Assembly: GCF_012396235.1 (NCBI RefSeq)
Contig: NZ_JAAXPA010000008.1
Span: forward strand, 186,001-250,000
Source of the DNA: Rhodococcus opacus
GTDB lineage: Bacteria > Actinomycetota > Actinomycetes > Mycobacteriales > Mycobacteriaceae
Direction of reading: 5' to 3'
Length of the DNA: 64,000 bases
Within the stretch, counting starts at the first letter, position 1. Each line of letters opens with the position of its first letter. Below are positions 42,804 to 53,725 of the stretch, one piece after another. A program made the translations under genes and the position numbers. The notes beneath the pieces were generated by a model, which worked only from the letters and a program-made list of their open reading frames with translations, did no database searches and was not told the DNA's origin.

Positions 42804-43688
42804 ATGGATGTAGTGATCGGACAGCTGTTCACCGGGTTGAGTATCGGATCGATCCTGTTGCTGGCGGCGTTGGGGCTGTCGTTGACGTTCGGCCAGATGG
42901 GCGTCATCAACATGGCCCACGGCGAATTCATCATGGCCGGCTCGTACACGGCTTACGTGGTGCAGCAGGTGGTGTCGAGCGCCACCGGTTCTCTGTTCAT
43001 CTCTCTGCTCGTCGGCTTCGTGGTCGGTGGCGCGATGGGCGTCCTCCTCGAGGTCACCCTCGTCAAGCGGATGTACCACCGGCCGCTGGACACGCTGCTG
43101 GTGACGTTCGGGGTGGGACTGATCCTGCAGCAGCTGGCGCGGGACGTCTTCGGTGCACCCGCCGTCAACGTCGCCGCACCGGAGTGGCTCTCCGGCGGTG
43201 TGGAGATCCTCGGCGCGGTGGTGCCGAAGACGCGCCTGTTCATCCTGGTGCTGGCGGTCGTGGCAGTGGTCGCGCTGTCGCTGGCGATGCAGAAGTCCCC
43301 GATGGGACGCCGCATCCGCGCCGTGGTGCAAAACCGCGACCTCGCGGAGACGAGCGGGATCTCCAGTCGCCGAACCGATGTGACGACGTTCTTCATCGGT
43401 TCCGGTCTGGCGGGTGTCGCGGGTGTGGCGCTCACCCTGATCGGCTCGACGAGCCCGACCATCGGGCAGAGCTACCTCATCGACGCCTTCCTGGTGGTCG
43501 TGGTCGGCGGCCTTGGCCAGATGAAGGGAGCGGTGATCGCCGCGTTCGCGCTCGGCATCCTCAATTCGTTCGTCGAGTACTCGACCACGGCGTCGATCGC
43601 CAAGGTCATCGTGTTCGTGGTCATCGTGGTGTTCCTCCAGGTTCGGCCGCAGGGCCTGTTCGCCGTCAAGACGAGGAGTCTCGTATGA
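42804..43688 (+). CDS. urtB: Urea/amide ABC transporter permease UrtB
   Basis: A 294-residue inner-membrane permease of the LivH type with eight or so helices; LSLTFGQMGVINMAHGEFIM and DAFLVVVVGGLGQMKGAVIA are the family signatures. Its stop overlaps the urtC ATG as ATGA. Together with UrtC it makes the channel of the importer. Confidence 0.92.
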   Translation: MDVVIGQLFTGLSIGSILLLAALGLSLTFGQMGVINMAHGEFIMAGSYTAYVVQQVVSSATGSLFISLLVGFVVGGAMGVLLEVTLVKRMYHRPLDTLLVTFGVGLILQQLARDVFGAPAVNVAAPEWLSGGVEILGAVVPKTRLFILVLAVVAVVALSLAMQKSPMGRRIRAVVQNRDLAETSGISSRRTDVTTFFIGSGLAGVAGVALTLIGSTSPTIGQSYLIDAFLVVVVGGLGQMKGAVIAAFALGILNSFVEYSTTASIAKVIVFVVIVVFLQVRPQGLFAVKTRSLV

Positions 43689-44799
43689 GCATCCTGACGA
43701 GTGGCCGCTACCGCGCGTGGGCGGGATTCGCGCTGGCCGCAGTGCTTCTGTACGTCGTCGCCCCCGCGGTTCTCAGCGACTTCCGGCTGAGCCTGCTCGG
43801 CAAGTTCCTGTGCTTCGCGATCGTCGCGGTCGGTATCGGCCTGGCGTGGGGCCGCGGCGGCATGCTCACCCTCGGCCAGGGTGTGTTCTTCGGATTGGGC
43901 GCCTACATGATGGCGATGCACCTGAAGATCGCCGACGCAGAACTCCGCGGCGACACCGTGCCCGACTTCATGCAGATCGCGGGCATCCGCGAACTGCCGG
44001 GCTACTGGGTGCCGTTCACGTCGCCGATCGTGACGATCCTGGGAATCCTGCTGATCCCGGCGCTGGTGGCGTTCGTCCTCGGGCTCGGCGTGTTCAAGCG
44101 CCGCGTCAAGGGCGCCTATTTCGCGATCCTCAGCCAGGCGCTCGCCGCCGCGTTCGCCATCCTGCTGGTGGGCCAGCAGAGCACCGGAGGAAGCAACGGC
44201 CTCAACCGGTTCCGCACGTTCTTCGGTTTCAACCTGAACGATCCGGCCAACAAGCAGATGCTGTTCTTCATCGCCGCAGGTGTGCTGCTGGCCGTGGTCG
44301 CGATCACCCGGCAGCTGATGAACAGCCGTTACGGCGAACTGCTCGTCGCCGTCCGGGATCAGGAGGAGCGCGTCCGCTTCCTCGGGTACGACCCGGCGAA
44401 CATCAAACTCGTCGCCTACGTGACGGCCGCGTTCTTCGCGGGCCTCGCCGGCGCGCTGTTCGTGCCGATCGTCGGCATCATCTCCCCCGCCGACGTCGGG
44501 ATCGTCCCGTCGATCGCGTTCCTGATCGGGGTGGCCATCGGCGGACGTTCCACACTCCTCGGCCCGGTCCTCGGCGCCATCGGGGTGGCGTGGGCGCAGA
44601 GCGCGTTCTCGGAGTCGTTCCCCTCCGGCTGGACGTACGCGCAGGGCCTGCTGTTCATCGTGGTCGTCGGCTTCTTCCCGGCTGGCGTCGCGGGACTGTT
44701 CGCGCTGCTGAAGCGGAAGAAGAAGGCATCCTCCGACGAACCTGCCCCGCCCGGACCGGAAGACGAGACCGAGCCGACGGAACGAATGGAGATGGCGCG

Positions 44800-44803
<4 letters not shown>
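43685..44803 (+). CDS. urtC: Urea/amide ABC transporter permease UrtC
   Basis: A 372-residue permease of the LivM type. WGRGGMLTLGQGVFFGLGAY and SYFAILSQALAAAF-like segments (here GAYFAILSQALAAAFAILLV) fit UrtC, as does STGGSNGLNRF. A charged tail (KRKKKASSDEP) points into the cytoplasm. ATGA overlaps at both ends couple it with urtB and urtD. Confidence 0.92.
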
Positions 44804-45631
<828 letters not shown>

Positions 45632-45645
<14 letters not shown>

Positions 45646-46345
45646 CGACATCCGGGCCGGGTACGGCCGAACCGAAGTGATCCACGGAGTCGCGCTGACG
45701 GTCCCGTCGGACGGTGTGGCCGCGGTGATGGGACACAACGGCGCGGGCAAGACCACGCTTCTCCGGGCCGCGGTCGGACTGATCAAGGTCGACACCGGGC
45801 GGGTGTTGTTCGACGGCGAGGATGTCACGGCGCTGCGGCCGAGCGCCCGCGTGGCGCGCGGCCTCGCCTACGTGCCGCAGGGCCAGCAGTCGTTCGGTCA
45901 GCTGACCACCGCGGAGAATCTGCAGGTGGTGGCCGACGGCCGCAAGCGCGGAAGGGAACTCGTCGGCGAGGTGCTGGATCTGTTCCCGGCTTTGCGCGGC
46001 CTGCTCGACCGGCGTGCCGGTCTCCTCTCCGGCGGGCAGCGTCAGCAACTCGCCATCGCGCGGGCCCTGATCACGGAACCGAAGATGCTGATCCTCGACG
46101 AACCGACGGAGGGCATTCAGCCGTCCGTCGTGGCCGAGATCGAGCGCACCATCGTGGAACTCACCCGCCGCGGCGGGCTCGGAGTCCTGTTGGTGGAACA
46201 GCACATCGGGTTCGCGCTCGAATCCGCCGAGAGCTACTACGTCCTCGAGTCGGGGCGGGTCACGTCCTCCGGCGCGGGTGGCGCCGCACCCGATACCGAC
46301 GTCCGTACCGCGGTCTCCGACGTCCGCGCGGCGATGGCCATCTGA
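45632..46345 (+). CDS. urtE: Urea/amide ABC transporter ATPase UrtE
   Basis: A 237-residue LivF-type ATPase: Walker A GHNGAGKTT, signature LLSGGQRQQLAIARAL, Walker B MLILDEPTEGIQPSV, switch histidine VEQHIGF. ATG 45632 follows AAGGAGG, giving 14 bases of overlap with urtD. Its TGA overlaps the ATG of the GntR gene (TGATG), so the regulator belongs to the same transcript. Confidence 0.93.
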
Positions 46346-47043
46346 TGGCGCGCCGAGAACCGGCCGGCTCCCTCAGCGATCACGTGTATCTGTCGCTGCG
46401 CACCGACCTGATGAGCGGCCGGATCCCACCGGGACAGCGTCTCGGCGAGGAGCGTCTCGCCGACACCTACGGGGTGTCCCGGACGCCGGTGCGGGAGGCC
46501 CTGGCCCGGCTTCTCGCCGACGGACTCGTCCAGCGCGACGTGGGCGGGTTGTTTCCGTACCGCCCCCGCATCGACGAGCTCGCCGGCCTGTACGAACTGC
46601 GCATCACGCTCGAACTCCAGGGAATCGCCCGGGTCCGCGCCGACGAGTCGCTGTCGCACGACCCGGACGTTCTGGGACCCGAGCTCGACCGGTGGTACGC
46701 GTTGCGGAAGGAGAACCCCGAGCCGGACGCCGGGTTCGTGGCGCTCGACGAGCAGTTCCACACCGTTCTGCTGCGGTCGGCCGGCAACCGGGCGCTGTCC
46801 GATGCGCTCGTCAGCGTGAATGCGAAGGTGCGGCCGGTCCGGATGTTCGACTACCTCACCCCCGACCGCATGAGCGCGACCATCGACGAGCACATCTCGG
46901 TGGCCGAGTTCGCTCTCGACGGCAAGCTGGATACGGCGTACGACACGCTGCTTGCGCATATCAGCGAGTCGCGTGAAGTGGTCATCGAGCGTGCTGAACA
47001 GGCACTTTCCCTCGCACGGATGGCCTGGGCGATCCGGGATTGA
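46345..47043 (+). CDS. GntR-family (FadR subfamily) regulator
   Basis: A 232-residue regulator: GntR winged helix at residues 10-70 (LRTDLMSGRIPPGQRLGEER, then GVSRTPVREALARL) and a helical FCD effector domain (LDEQFHTVLLRSAGNRAL). It is translationally coupled to urtE. A palindrome seven bases after its stop (47050-47068) is a good operator candidate for it, which would let it control the downstream SDR-to-allophanate-hydrolase genes. Confidence 0.88.
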   Translation: MARREPAGSLSDHVYLSLRTDLMSGRIPPGQRLGEERLADTYGVSRTPVREALARLLADGLVQRDVGGLFPYRPRIDELAGLYELRITLELQGIARVRADESLSHDPDVLGPELDRWYALRKENPEPDAGFVALDEQFHTVLLRSAGNRALSDALVSVNAKVRPVRMFDYLTPDRMSATIDEHISVAEFALDGKLDTAYDTLLAHISESREVVIERAEQALSLARMAWAIRD

Positions 47044-47049
47044 GACAGT

Positions 47050-47068
47050 TGTCCAATTCGGTTGGACA
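47050..47068. promoter_or_regulatory. Probable GntR operator
   Basis: TGTCCAATTCGGTTGGACA is a perfect 7-5-7 palindrome of the TNGTNNNACNA-like class bound by GntR/FadR proteins, placed between the GntR gene and the SDR operon. A second dyad CCGAGCGG/CCGCTCGG (about 47086-47118) follows. Confidence 0.55.
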
Positions 47069-47142
47069 TTTTTCCCACCAACGAACCGAGCGGGTGCTAG
47101 CGTCTTGCTACCGCTCGGTAACACAGGTTGGGAACTCGCTTC

Positions 47143-47979
47143 ATGTCACGCACTCTCGAAGAGAATCTGGTCGGACGCCGCGTCCTGATCACCGGGGCAG
47201 CCCGGGGTATCGGCGCCGGACTCGCCAGACGACTTCACGAGCGGGGCGCCCGTGTCGGGCTGCTCGGCCTCGAACCCGAACTCCTCGAACAGACAGCCAC
47301 CACGTGCGGCCGGGCGCCGTGGCGTCGATGCGACATCCGCGACCGGCGAGCCGTCGAGGACTCGTTCGACTACCTCGCCGACCGGCTCGGCGGCCTCGAC
47401 GTCGTCGTCGCCAACGCGGGCGTGACGCCCCCGGCGCACATCGTCGAGGGCGATCCGGAGGTGATGCGGTATGCCATCGAGGTGAACGTGATGGGGACGT
47501 ATCACACGCTGCGCGCCGCGGGACCGTACATCGGCCACCGCAACGGGTACGCACTCGTCGTGGCGTCGTCGACGACGTTCAGCCCCCTGCGCGGCGTGCA
47601 CGGCGCCACGAGAGGCGGTGCCGAGGAGCTCGGCGGGGCCCTGCGGGAAGAGATGAAACCGCTGGGGACCCGGGTCGGTATCGCCCGGCTCGGCGAGATC
47701 GACACGGACCGGACCCTGATCGACTTCGACGGCCTCGCGGTTCCCCCACCCCGCGGCAGTGCACTGACCCGGACCTCCTCGATCACGGTGGCGGTCGATG
47801 CACTCGAACGGGGAATCGCGGGGCGGAAGAATCGGATATACGCGCCGTCCCGGGTACCCGGGTCGGATTCTGTGCGTATGCTCGCACTTCGGGCCACGGA
47901 GATGACCCGTTCGATCGAACTACGCGCGCACGCAGCCGTTCCCGCGAGGGGACGAGTAGAAGGAGAGGGGGCGGCGTGA
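47143..47979 (+). CDS. SDR-fold protein lacking the catalytic Tyr-Lys pair
   Basis: A 278-residue short-chain dehydrogenase-like protein. The cofactor motif LITGAARGIGAGLA and the NAG motif VVANAGVTPP are intact, and a SST serine is in place, but the YxxxK catalytic motif reads HGATR (in RGVHGATRGGAEELGGAL), so tyrosine and lysine are replaced. Classical reductase chemistry is unlikely; it may bind nucleotide for another purpose. GTGA overlap couples it to the next gene. ATG 47143 is used. Confidence 0.8.
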   Translation: MSRTLEENLVGRRVLITGAARGIGAGLARRLHERGARVGLLGLEPELLEQTATTCGRAPWRRCDIRDRRAVEDSFDYLADRLGGLDVVVANAGVTPPAHIVEGDPEVMRYAIEVNVMGTYHTLRAAGPYIGHRNGYALVVASSTTFSPLRGVHGATRGGAEELGGALREEMKPLGTRVGIARLGEIDTDRTLIDFDGLAVPPPRGSALTRTSSITVAVDALERGIAGRKNRIYAPSRVPGSDSVRMLALRATEMTRSIELRAHAAVPARGRVEGEGAA

Positions 47980-48509
47980 CCGCACGCATTCCACCCGGAC
48001 GTCTGAAGGAACTCGGCCCCGTCAACTGGGTGCTGTGGCGAATCATCTCCCGTGTCGCCGGTGTGCCGGACGCACATCTGTTCAGCACGGTGGGCCGCAC
48101 GAGGGGGCTCTTCCGTGCGTGGCTGCAGTACTCCGGCAAGCTGATGCCGGGCGGGCAGATCTCCCGGTACGAGACCGAACTGATCATCCTTCGGGTGGCA
48201 CACCTGCGGAAGTGCAGCTACGAGATGGACCACCACGTGCGCCTCGGACGCCGGGCGGGCGTCACCCCGGCGCTCCTCGACCAGGTGCTGGAAGGTCCCG
48301 CCGCGGAGGGCTGGGACGCGCGCCGCCGCGCCATCCTCACTGCCGTCGACCAACTCGTCGCCACCGACAACCTGGACGATGCCACGTGGTCGGCGCTGAG
48401 CACCCACTTCGACGACCGCCGGATGATCGAATTCTGCTTTCTGGTGACCCAGTACGACGCCCTGGCCACCACCATCGGGACTCTGAGGATCGAACGCGAC
48501 TATTCGTAG
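47976..48509 (+). CDS. Carboxymuconolactone decarboxylase/AhpD-like protein
   Basis: A 177-residue all-helical protein. The AhpD-type motif is visible as ETELIILRVAHLRKCSYEMD followed by HHVRLGRRAGVTPALLDQV, with a single cysteine (KCSYEMDHH) instead of the CxxC of peroxidase-linked AhpD. Function unknown; homologs are common beside oxidoreductases. GTG 47976 overlaps the SDR stop. Confidence 0.82.
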   Translation: MTARIPPGRLKELGPVNWVLWRIISRVAGVPDAHLFSTVGRTRGLFRAWLQYSGKLMPGGQISRYETELIILRVAHLRKCSYEMDHHVRLGRRAGVTPALLDQVLEGPAAEGWDARRRAILTAVDQLVATDNLDDATWSALSTHFDDRRMIEFCFLVTQYDALATTIGTLRIERDYS

Positions 48510-48542
48510 GTTCCGCATCGCGTAGAGAAGAGGAACGGCCGC

Positions 48543-49982
48543 ATGACATCCGCTACCGACGAGGTCCGCTCCGAGAAGGGACTGGCGCGGGTCGCGCAGT
48601 CGCTGGCCGGCTGGACGGAGAAATGGTTTCCGGACGCCTACGTCTTCGCGCTCGTCGGCGTCTTCGTCGTCTCGGTGGCCGCACTGGCCAACGGTTCGTC
48701 TCCGCAGACGGTCGTGGACGCGTTCGGTGACGGTTTCTGGGATCTGACGGCGTTCACCCTGCAGATGGCCATGGTGGTGCTGACCGGATACGTCGTCGCC
48801 ACGTCCCCGCCGGTCGCCCGGCTGATCGATCGCCTGGCCCTGGTGCCTCAGTCGGCGCGCACCGCAGTCAGTTTCGTCGCATTCCTGTCCATGTCGGTCT
48901 CCTTCCTGAACTGGGGGCTCAGTCTGGTGTTCGGAGGGCTGCTCGCCCGGGCGATCGCCCGCCGATCCGACCTGCGAGTGGATTACCGTGCGCTCGGCGC
49001 TGCGGCCTTCATGGGTCTGGGCGCCGTGTGGGCGCTCGGCATGTCCTCGTCCGCCGCGCAACTGCAGGCCACCGCCGCATCCCTACCGCCGGCGCTGCTG
49101 GAGATCACCGGCGTCCTCGACTTCGGGACCACGATCTTCACCTGGCAGTCGCTGCTGATGTGCGTGATCATCATCGCCCTGACCGTGGTGATCGCCCACT
49201 TCTCCGCGCCGAGGGGCGCGGCCGTCACCACCGCCCAGGATCTGGACGTCGACCTCGACGACCGGCCGAAGGAGGTGGCGCCCCGAACGCGACCGGGAGA
49301 GTGGCTCGAATACAGCCGGATCCTGCCGGCGCTGGCCGGTCTGATGACGCTGGGGTGGCTGATCTCCCAGCTGGTGACCAAACCCGTGCTCACCGTCGTC
49401 AGTAGCCTGAACGCCTATCTGCTGGTCTTCCTCATGCTGGGGCTGGTGCTGCACGGGACGCCGCGCAAGTTCCTGCAAGCCGTCGCGCTGGCCGTCCCGG
49501 CGACGGCCGGCATCCTGGTCCAGTTCCCGCTGTATGCCGCGATGGCCGCAATCCTCACGAAGGCCGAGGGCAGAAACGGCCTCACCATCTCGGAGCACCT
49601 GGCCGAGTTCTTCACGAACATCGGCAGCGGCGGCGGCTTCACCGTCGTCATCGCCCTCTACACGGTCGTGCTGGGCCTCTTCGTGCCGTCCGGAGGCGGA
49701 AAATGGCTCGTCGAGGCGCCTTACGTCATGCAGTCGGCCACCGATGTCGGGATGAACCTGGGCTGGACGGTCCAGGTGTACAACGTCGCCGAGGCCCTGC
49801 CGAACCTGATCAACCCGTTCTTCATGCTGCCCTTGCTCGCAGTGCTGGGGCTCAAGGCGCGCGATCTGGTGGGATTCACGTTCCTGCAGTTCATGTTCCA
49901 CCTGCCGGTGGTCCTGCTCCTGGTGTGGCTGCTCGGAACGACGTTCGAGTTCGTACCCCCGGTGCAGCCGTCCTCACCGTGA
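48543..49982 (+). CDS. Short-chain fatty acid permease (AtoE family)
   Basis: A 479-residue membrane protein with about 12 helices, matching AtoE-type short-chain fatty acid transporters: WTEKWFPDAYVFALVGVFVV, LSMSVSFLNWGLSLVFGGLL and VPSGGGKWLVEAPYVM. Its place before the urea-degrading genes is unusual; it may move acids released from short amides, or the family may carry another small compound. It follows the AhpD-like gene by 33 bases. Confidence 0.82.
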   Translation: MTSATDEVRSEKGLARVAQSLAGWTEKWFPDAYVFALVGVFVVSVAALANGSSPQTVVDAFGDGFWDLTAFTLQMAMVVLTGYVVATSPPVARLIDRLALVPQSARTAVSFVAFLSMSVSFLNWGLSLVFGGLLARAIARRSDLRVDYRALGAAAFMGLGAVWALGMSSSAAQLQATAASLPPALLEITGVLDFGTTIFTWQSLLMCVIIIALTVVIAHFSAPRGAAVTTAQDLDVDLDDRPKEVAPRTRPGEWLEYSRILPALAGLMTLGWLISQLVTKPVLTVVSSLNAYLLVFLMLGLVLHGTPRKFLQAVALAVPATAGILVQFPLYAAMAAILTKAEGRNGLTISEHLAEFFTNIGSGGGFTVVIALYTVVLGLFVPSGGGKWLVEAPYVMQSATDVGMNLGWTVQVYNVAEALPNLINPFFMLPLLAVLGLKARDLVGFTFLQFMFHLPVVLLLVWLLGTTFEFVPPVQPSSP

Positions 49983-50074
49983 TCCCGATTCGCGCAGGCC
50001 GTGAGAGGTCTTACTAACCCACGCGTTACCTCGAGCAATCTCGGTGAAACACCCCGTCCTTAGCGTATACAACC

Positions 50075-53000
50075 ATGTCCACAGGGATGAATACACCGCC
50101 GATCGAGTACTCCTTCGACACCCTGCTCGTCGCGAACCGGGGCGAAATCGCCTGCCGCATCATGCGATCGGCACACCTCCTCGGACTGAAGACGGTTGCG
50201 GTCCACTCGGACGCCGATTCGGCTGCCGCGCACGTCGAGATGGCCGACGTCGCCGTCCGGCTGGGTCCGGCTCCCGCCCACGAGTCGTATCTGCGGGCCG
50301 ACGCCGTCGTGGAGGCCGCCCTGGCGACGGGCGCGGGCGCGATTCATCCCGGATACGGCTTCCTGTCGGAGAACGACGCGTTCGCCGCAGCGGCGGAATC
50401 CGCCGGGATCGCGTTCGTCGGTCCCACCCCCGAACAGCTGCGCACGTTCGGGAACAAGCACACGGCACGCGAGGCCGCCCGCGCCGTCGGCGTCCCGCTC
50501 GTCGCGGGCAGCGGGCTCCTCGACTCCGTCGACGACGCCCTGTCCGCGGCCTCCGACATCGGCTATCCGGTGATGATCAAAGCGGTCGGTGGCGGCGGGG
50601 GCATCGGGATGCAGGCGTGCTTCGACGCCGCCGAACTCCGCGAGGCCTACGACCGCGTCCAGCGCCTCGCTCAGGCCAACTTCTCCTCGTCCGGGGTGTT
50701 CCTGGAGCGCTTCGTCGCCCGTGCCCGGCACATCGAGGTGCAGGTGTTCGGCGACGGACTCGGCCGCACGCTGAGCCTCGGCACCCGCGACTGCTCACTA
50801 CAGCGCCGCAACCAGAAAGTGGTCGAGGAGGCCCCGGCACCCGGACTCTCCGACGACGTGGTGGAACAACTGCTCAGCTCGTCCCGCAGTCTCGCGTCGT
50901 CGGTGAACTACCGGTCCGCGGGAACCGTCGAGTTCGTCTACGACGTGGACCGCGGTGAAGCGTCGTTCCTCGAGATGAACACGCGACTGCAGGTCGAACA
51001 CCCGGTGACCGAGGAAGTCACCGGAGTGGACCTCGTCGAGTGGATGCTGAGGCTCGCCCGCGGGGACGGTTCCATGCTCGACGGGCTGCCCGACTCCGGA
51101 CCCGAGATCAGGGGAACCGCCGTCGAGGCCCGCATCTACGCCGAGGACCCCGGCCACGACTACCGTCCCAGCGCCGGACGACTCACAGGGGTCGAGTTCC
51201 CGGCTCACACGCGGGTCGAGACGTGGGTCGAGACGGGAACCGAAGTGAGTGCCTATTACGACCCGATGCTGGCGAAGGTGATCACCCGCGGGCACCGGCG
51301 TACGGCGGCGTTCGCCGCCCTCGCGGAGGCACTCGCCGACACGCACATCTACGGAGTCCAGACGAACCTGCCCCAGCTGCGGCGGATCTGCGTCGCCGAC
51401 ACGGTGCTGGCCGGCGAGCACACCACGCAGTCGCTGGCCGATCTGCGGCCGACCGGCCGACGCGTCGACGTGCTCCGCGCCGGGACGATGACCACCGTGC
51501 AGGATCACCCCGGCCGAACCGGACTGTGGGAGGTCGGAATTCCGCCGTCGGGACCGATGGACGACCTGTCGTTCCAGTTGGTCAACACCGCGGTCGGCAA
51601 TCCGGTCGGCGCGCCGGGTCTCGAATGCACCCTGCAGGGGCCGCGCCTCGTGATCTCGGATGCCACGGTGATCTGTGTGGGCGGTGCCGACACCCCGGTC
51701 ACGCTCGACGGCGAACCGATCCCCTTGTGGGAACCGGTGGAAGCGCCGGCCGGGTCGGTCCTCGACGTCGGCACTCCGGCGGACACCGGCCTGCGCACGT
51801 ACGTCGCGTTCCGGGGCGGCATCGACGCTCCGCTGTACCACGGCAGCGCGTCCACGTTCACGCTCGGCGGGTTCGGCGGCATCACCGGCAAGGCCGTCAC
51901 CACCGGTGACGTGCTGGGACTCTTCGACGACTCGCTGTTCGAGAACACCACGGGTCTCGGCGCACCGCATCCCGTCCCGGAGGACTCGCGTCCCGAATTC
52001 ACGCACGTGTGGCATCTCGCCGTCACCGAGGGACCGCAGCCGGCGCCCGCCTACTTCACCGACTCCGACATGGCGCAGTTCTACGACACGACCTGGAAGG
52101 TCCAGACCCACGCGAACCGGACCGGCCTCCGGCTCGACGGCCCCAAGCCGGTCTGGTCGAGGACCGACGGCGGCGACGCCGGGCTGCACCCGTCGAACCT
52201 GCACGACAACCCGTACAGCGTCGGAGCGCTCAACGTATCCGGCGACACCCCGATCCTGCTCGGCCCCGACGGACCGAGCCTCGGCGGCTTCGCGTGCCCC
52301 CTCACCGTGGTGAAGGCGCACCGGTGGAAGCTCGGGCAGATCAGGCCCGGCGACGAAGTGCGGTTCGTCGCCGTCTCCGACGACGGTGCGCACGTGCTGC
52401 GGGCGTCGGATTCGTCTCGCAAACTGGATCTTCCGCCCACCGCAACCCGCTCGGCGAACAGCGACGGCGGGGTCCTGCGCCGCATCCCGCCCGTACTGGA
52501 CCGTCCCGAGGTCGCGTACCTCCGCGGCGGCGACGACAACGTCCTCGTCGAGTACGGGGACCGGGAACTCGACCTCGGACTCCGCATGCGCGTCCACGCG
52601 CTGTCGGAAGCGCTGATCCGGCGTCGGGTCCCGGGCATCATCGACATCACTCCGGGTGTGCGCTCCCTGCACCTGCATTTCGATGCCGACGAACTTCCCG
52701 CCGGCCGGTTGCTGGACATCCTCCAGGACATCGAGGAACTGCTGCCCGCGACACACGATCTGGTGGTGCCGAGTCGCACGGTCCGGTTGCCGCTGTCGTT
52801 CGACGACCCGTCCATCGCCGAGGCCATCGACCGGTACCGCAACGGTGTCCGCGACGAGGCGCCGTGGCTGCCGTCGAACACCGAGTTCATCCGGCGCATC
52901 AACGGTTTGGACAGCGTCGACGACGTGCGCGACGCCGTGTTCGACGCCGAGTACCTGGTGCTGGGGCTCGGCGACGTCTACCTCGGCGCACCACTGGCCG

Positions 53001-53725
53001 TGCCCCTCGACCCGCGGCACCGCCTGGTCACCACCAAATACAACCCGGCGCGCACGTGGACGCCGTCCGACGCGGTCGGGATCGGCGGCAAGTACCTGTG
53101 CGTCTACGGCATGGAGTCGCCAGGCGGTTACCAGTTGATCGGGCGCACCGTCCCGATCTGGTCCGGCTACCGGCAGCACCGCCCCTTCGACGAGGGCACA
53201 CCGTGGATGTTCCGGTTCTTCGACCGCATCGTGTGGGAACCCGTCACCCCGGAGCAGCTGCGCGAATACCGCGAGCAGGCCGTCGCGGGGCGGTTCGACG
53301 CCGAGATCTCCGACGGCACGTTCGCGTTCGCCGACCACCTGAAGTTCCTGCGGGACAACGCCGAATCCATCGCCGAGTTCGACTCCCGGCAGTCCGCGGC
53401 GTTCGAGGCGGAGAAGTCCGCGTGGCGCGCGTCGGGCGAATTCGACCGCGTCGAGCAGGCGCCCGCACCCGAGCCGTCGGCACGGGTCGACGTTCCGCCC
53501 GGGGCTGTCGTCGTCGAGGCTCCCATGGTCGGCAGCGTGTGGCGCGTCGAAGTCGAAGCTGGGCAGCGCATCGAACCGGGACAGAACGCCGTGGTACTCG
53601 AGGCGATGAAACTCGAGATGCCGGTTGCATTCACCACGTCCGGAACAGTCCTCGAAGTCCTCGTGTCACCGGGCGCGATCGTCGAACCGGGCACCCCCCT
53701 CGTCGTGATTGGAGCAGAAAACTGA
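50075..53725 (+). CDS. uca: Urea carboxylase
   Basis: A 1216-residue biotin enzyme that carboxylates urea to allophanate. Domains in order: biotin carboxylase (about 14-460; LLVANRGEIACRIMR, HPGYGFLSEN, VGGGGGIGMQ), a KipA/AHS2-like domain (about 470-790; TMTTVQDHPGRTGLWEVGIP), a KipI/AHS1-like domain (about 850-1050; VPGIIDITPGVRSLHLHFDA), and a C-terminal biotinyl domain (EAMKLEM, biotinyl Lys1179). The TGA overlaps the allophanate hydrolase ATG. DUF1989 carboxyguanidine deiminases are absent nearby, so urea and not guanidine is the likely substrate. Confidence 0.93.
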   Translation: MSTGMNTPPIEYSFDTLLVANRGEIACRIMRSAHLLGLKTVAVHSDADSAAAHVEMADVAVRLGPAPAHESYLRADAVVEAALATGAGAIHPGYGFLSENDAFAAAAESAGIAFVGPTPEQLRTFGNKHTAREAARAVGVPLVAGSGLLDSVDDALSAASDIGYPVMIKAVGGGGGIGMQACFDAAELREAYDRVQRLAQANFSSSGVFLERFVARARHIEVQVFGDGLGRTLSLGTRDCSLQRRNQKVVEEAPAPGLSDDVVEQLLSSSRSLASSVNYRSAGTVEFVYDVDRGEASFLEMNTRLQVEHPVTEEVTGVDLVEWMLRLARGDGSMLDGLPDSGPEIRGTAVEARIYAEDPGHDYRPSAGRLTGVEFPAHTRVETWVETGTEVSAYYDPMLAKVITRGHRRTAAFAALAEALADTHIYGVQTNLPQLRRICVADTVLAGEHTTQSLADLRPTGRRVDVLRAGTMTTVQDHPGRTGLWEVGIPPSGPMDDLSFQLVNTAVGNPVGAPGLECTLQGPRLVISDATVICVGGADTPVTLDGEPIPLWEPVEAPAGSVLDVGTPADTGLRTYVAFRGGIDAPLYHGSASTFTLGGFGGITGKAVTTGDVLGLFDDSLFENTTGLGAPHPVPEDSRPEFTHVWHLAVTEGPQPAPAYFTDSDMAQFYDTTWKVQTHANRTGLRLDGPKPVWSRTDGGDAGLHPSNLHDNPYSVGALNVSGDTPILLGPDGPSLGGFACPLTVVKAHRWKLGQIRPGDEVRFVAVSDDGAHVLRASDSSRKLDLPPTATRSANSDGGVLRRIPPVLDRPEVAYLRGGDDNVLVEYGDRELDLGLRMRVHALSEALIRRRVPGIIDITPGVRSLHLHFDADELPAGRLLDILQDIEELLPATHDLVVPSRTVRLPLSFDDPSIAEAIDRYRNGVRDEAPWLPSNTEFIRRINGLDSVDDVRDAVFDAEYLVLGLGDVYLGAPLAVPLDPRHRLVTTKYNPARTWTPSDAVGIGGKYLCVYGMESPGGYQLIGRTVPIWSGYRQHRPFDEGTPWMFRFFDRIVWEPVTPEQLREYREQAVAGRFDAEISDGTFAFADHLKFLRDNAESIAEFDSRQSAAFEAEKSAWRASGEFDRVEQAPAPEPSARVDVPPGAVVVEAPMVGSVWRVEVEAGQRIEPGQNAVVLEAMKLEMPVAFTTSGTVLEVLVSPGAIVEPGTPLVVIGAEN

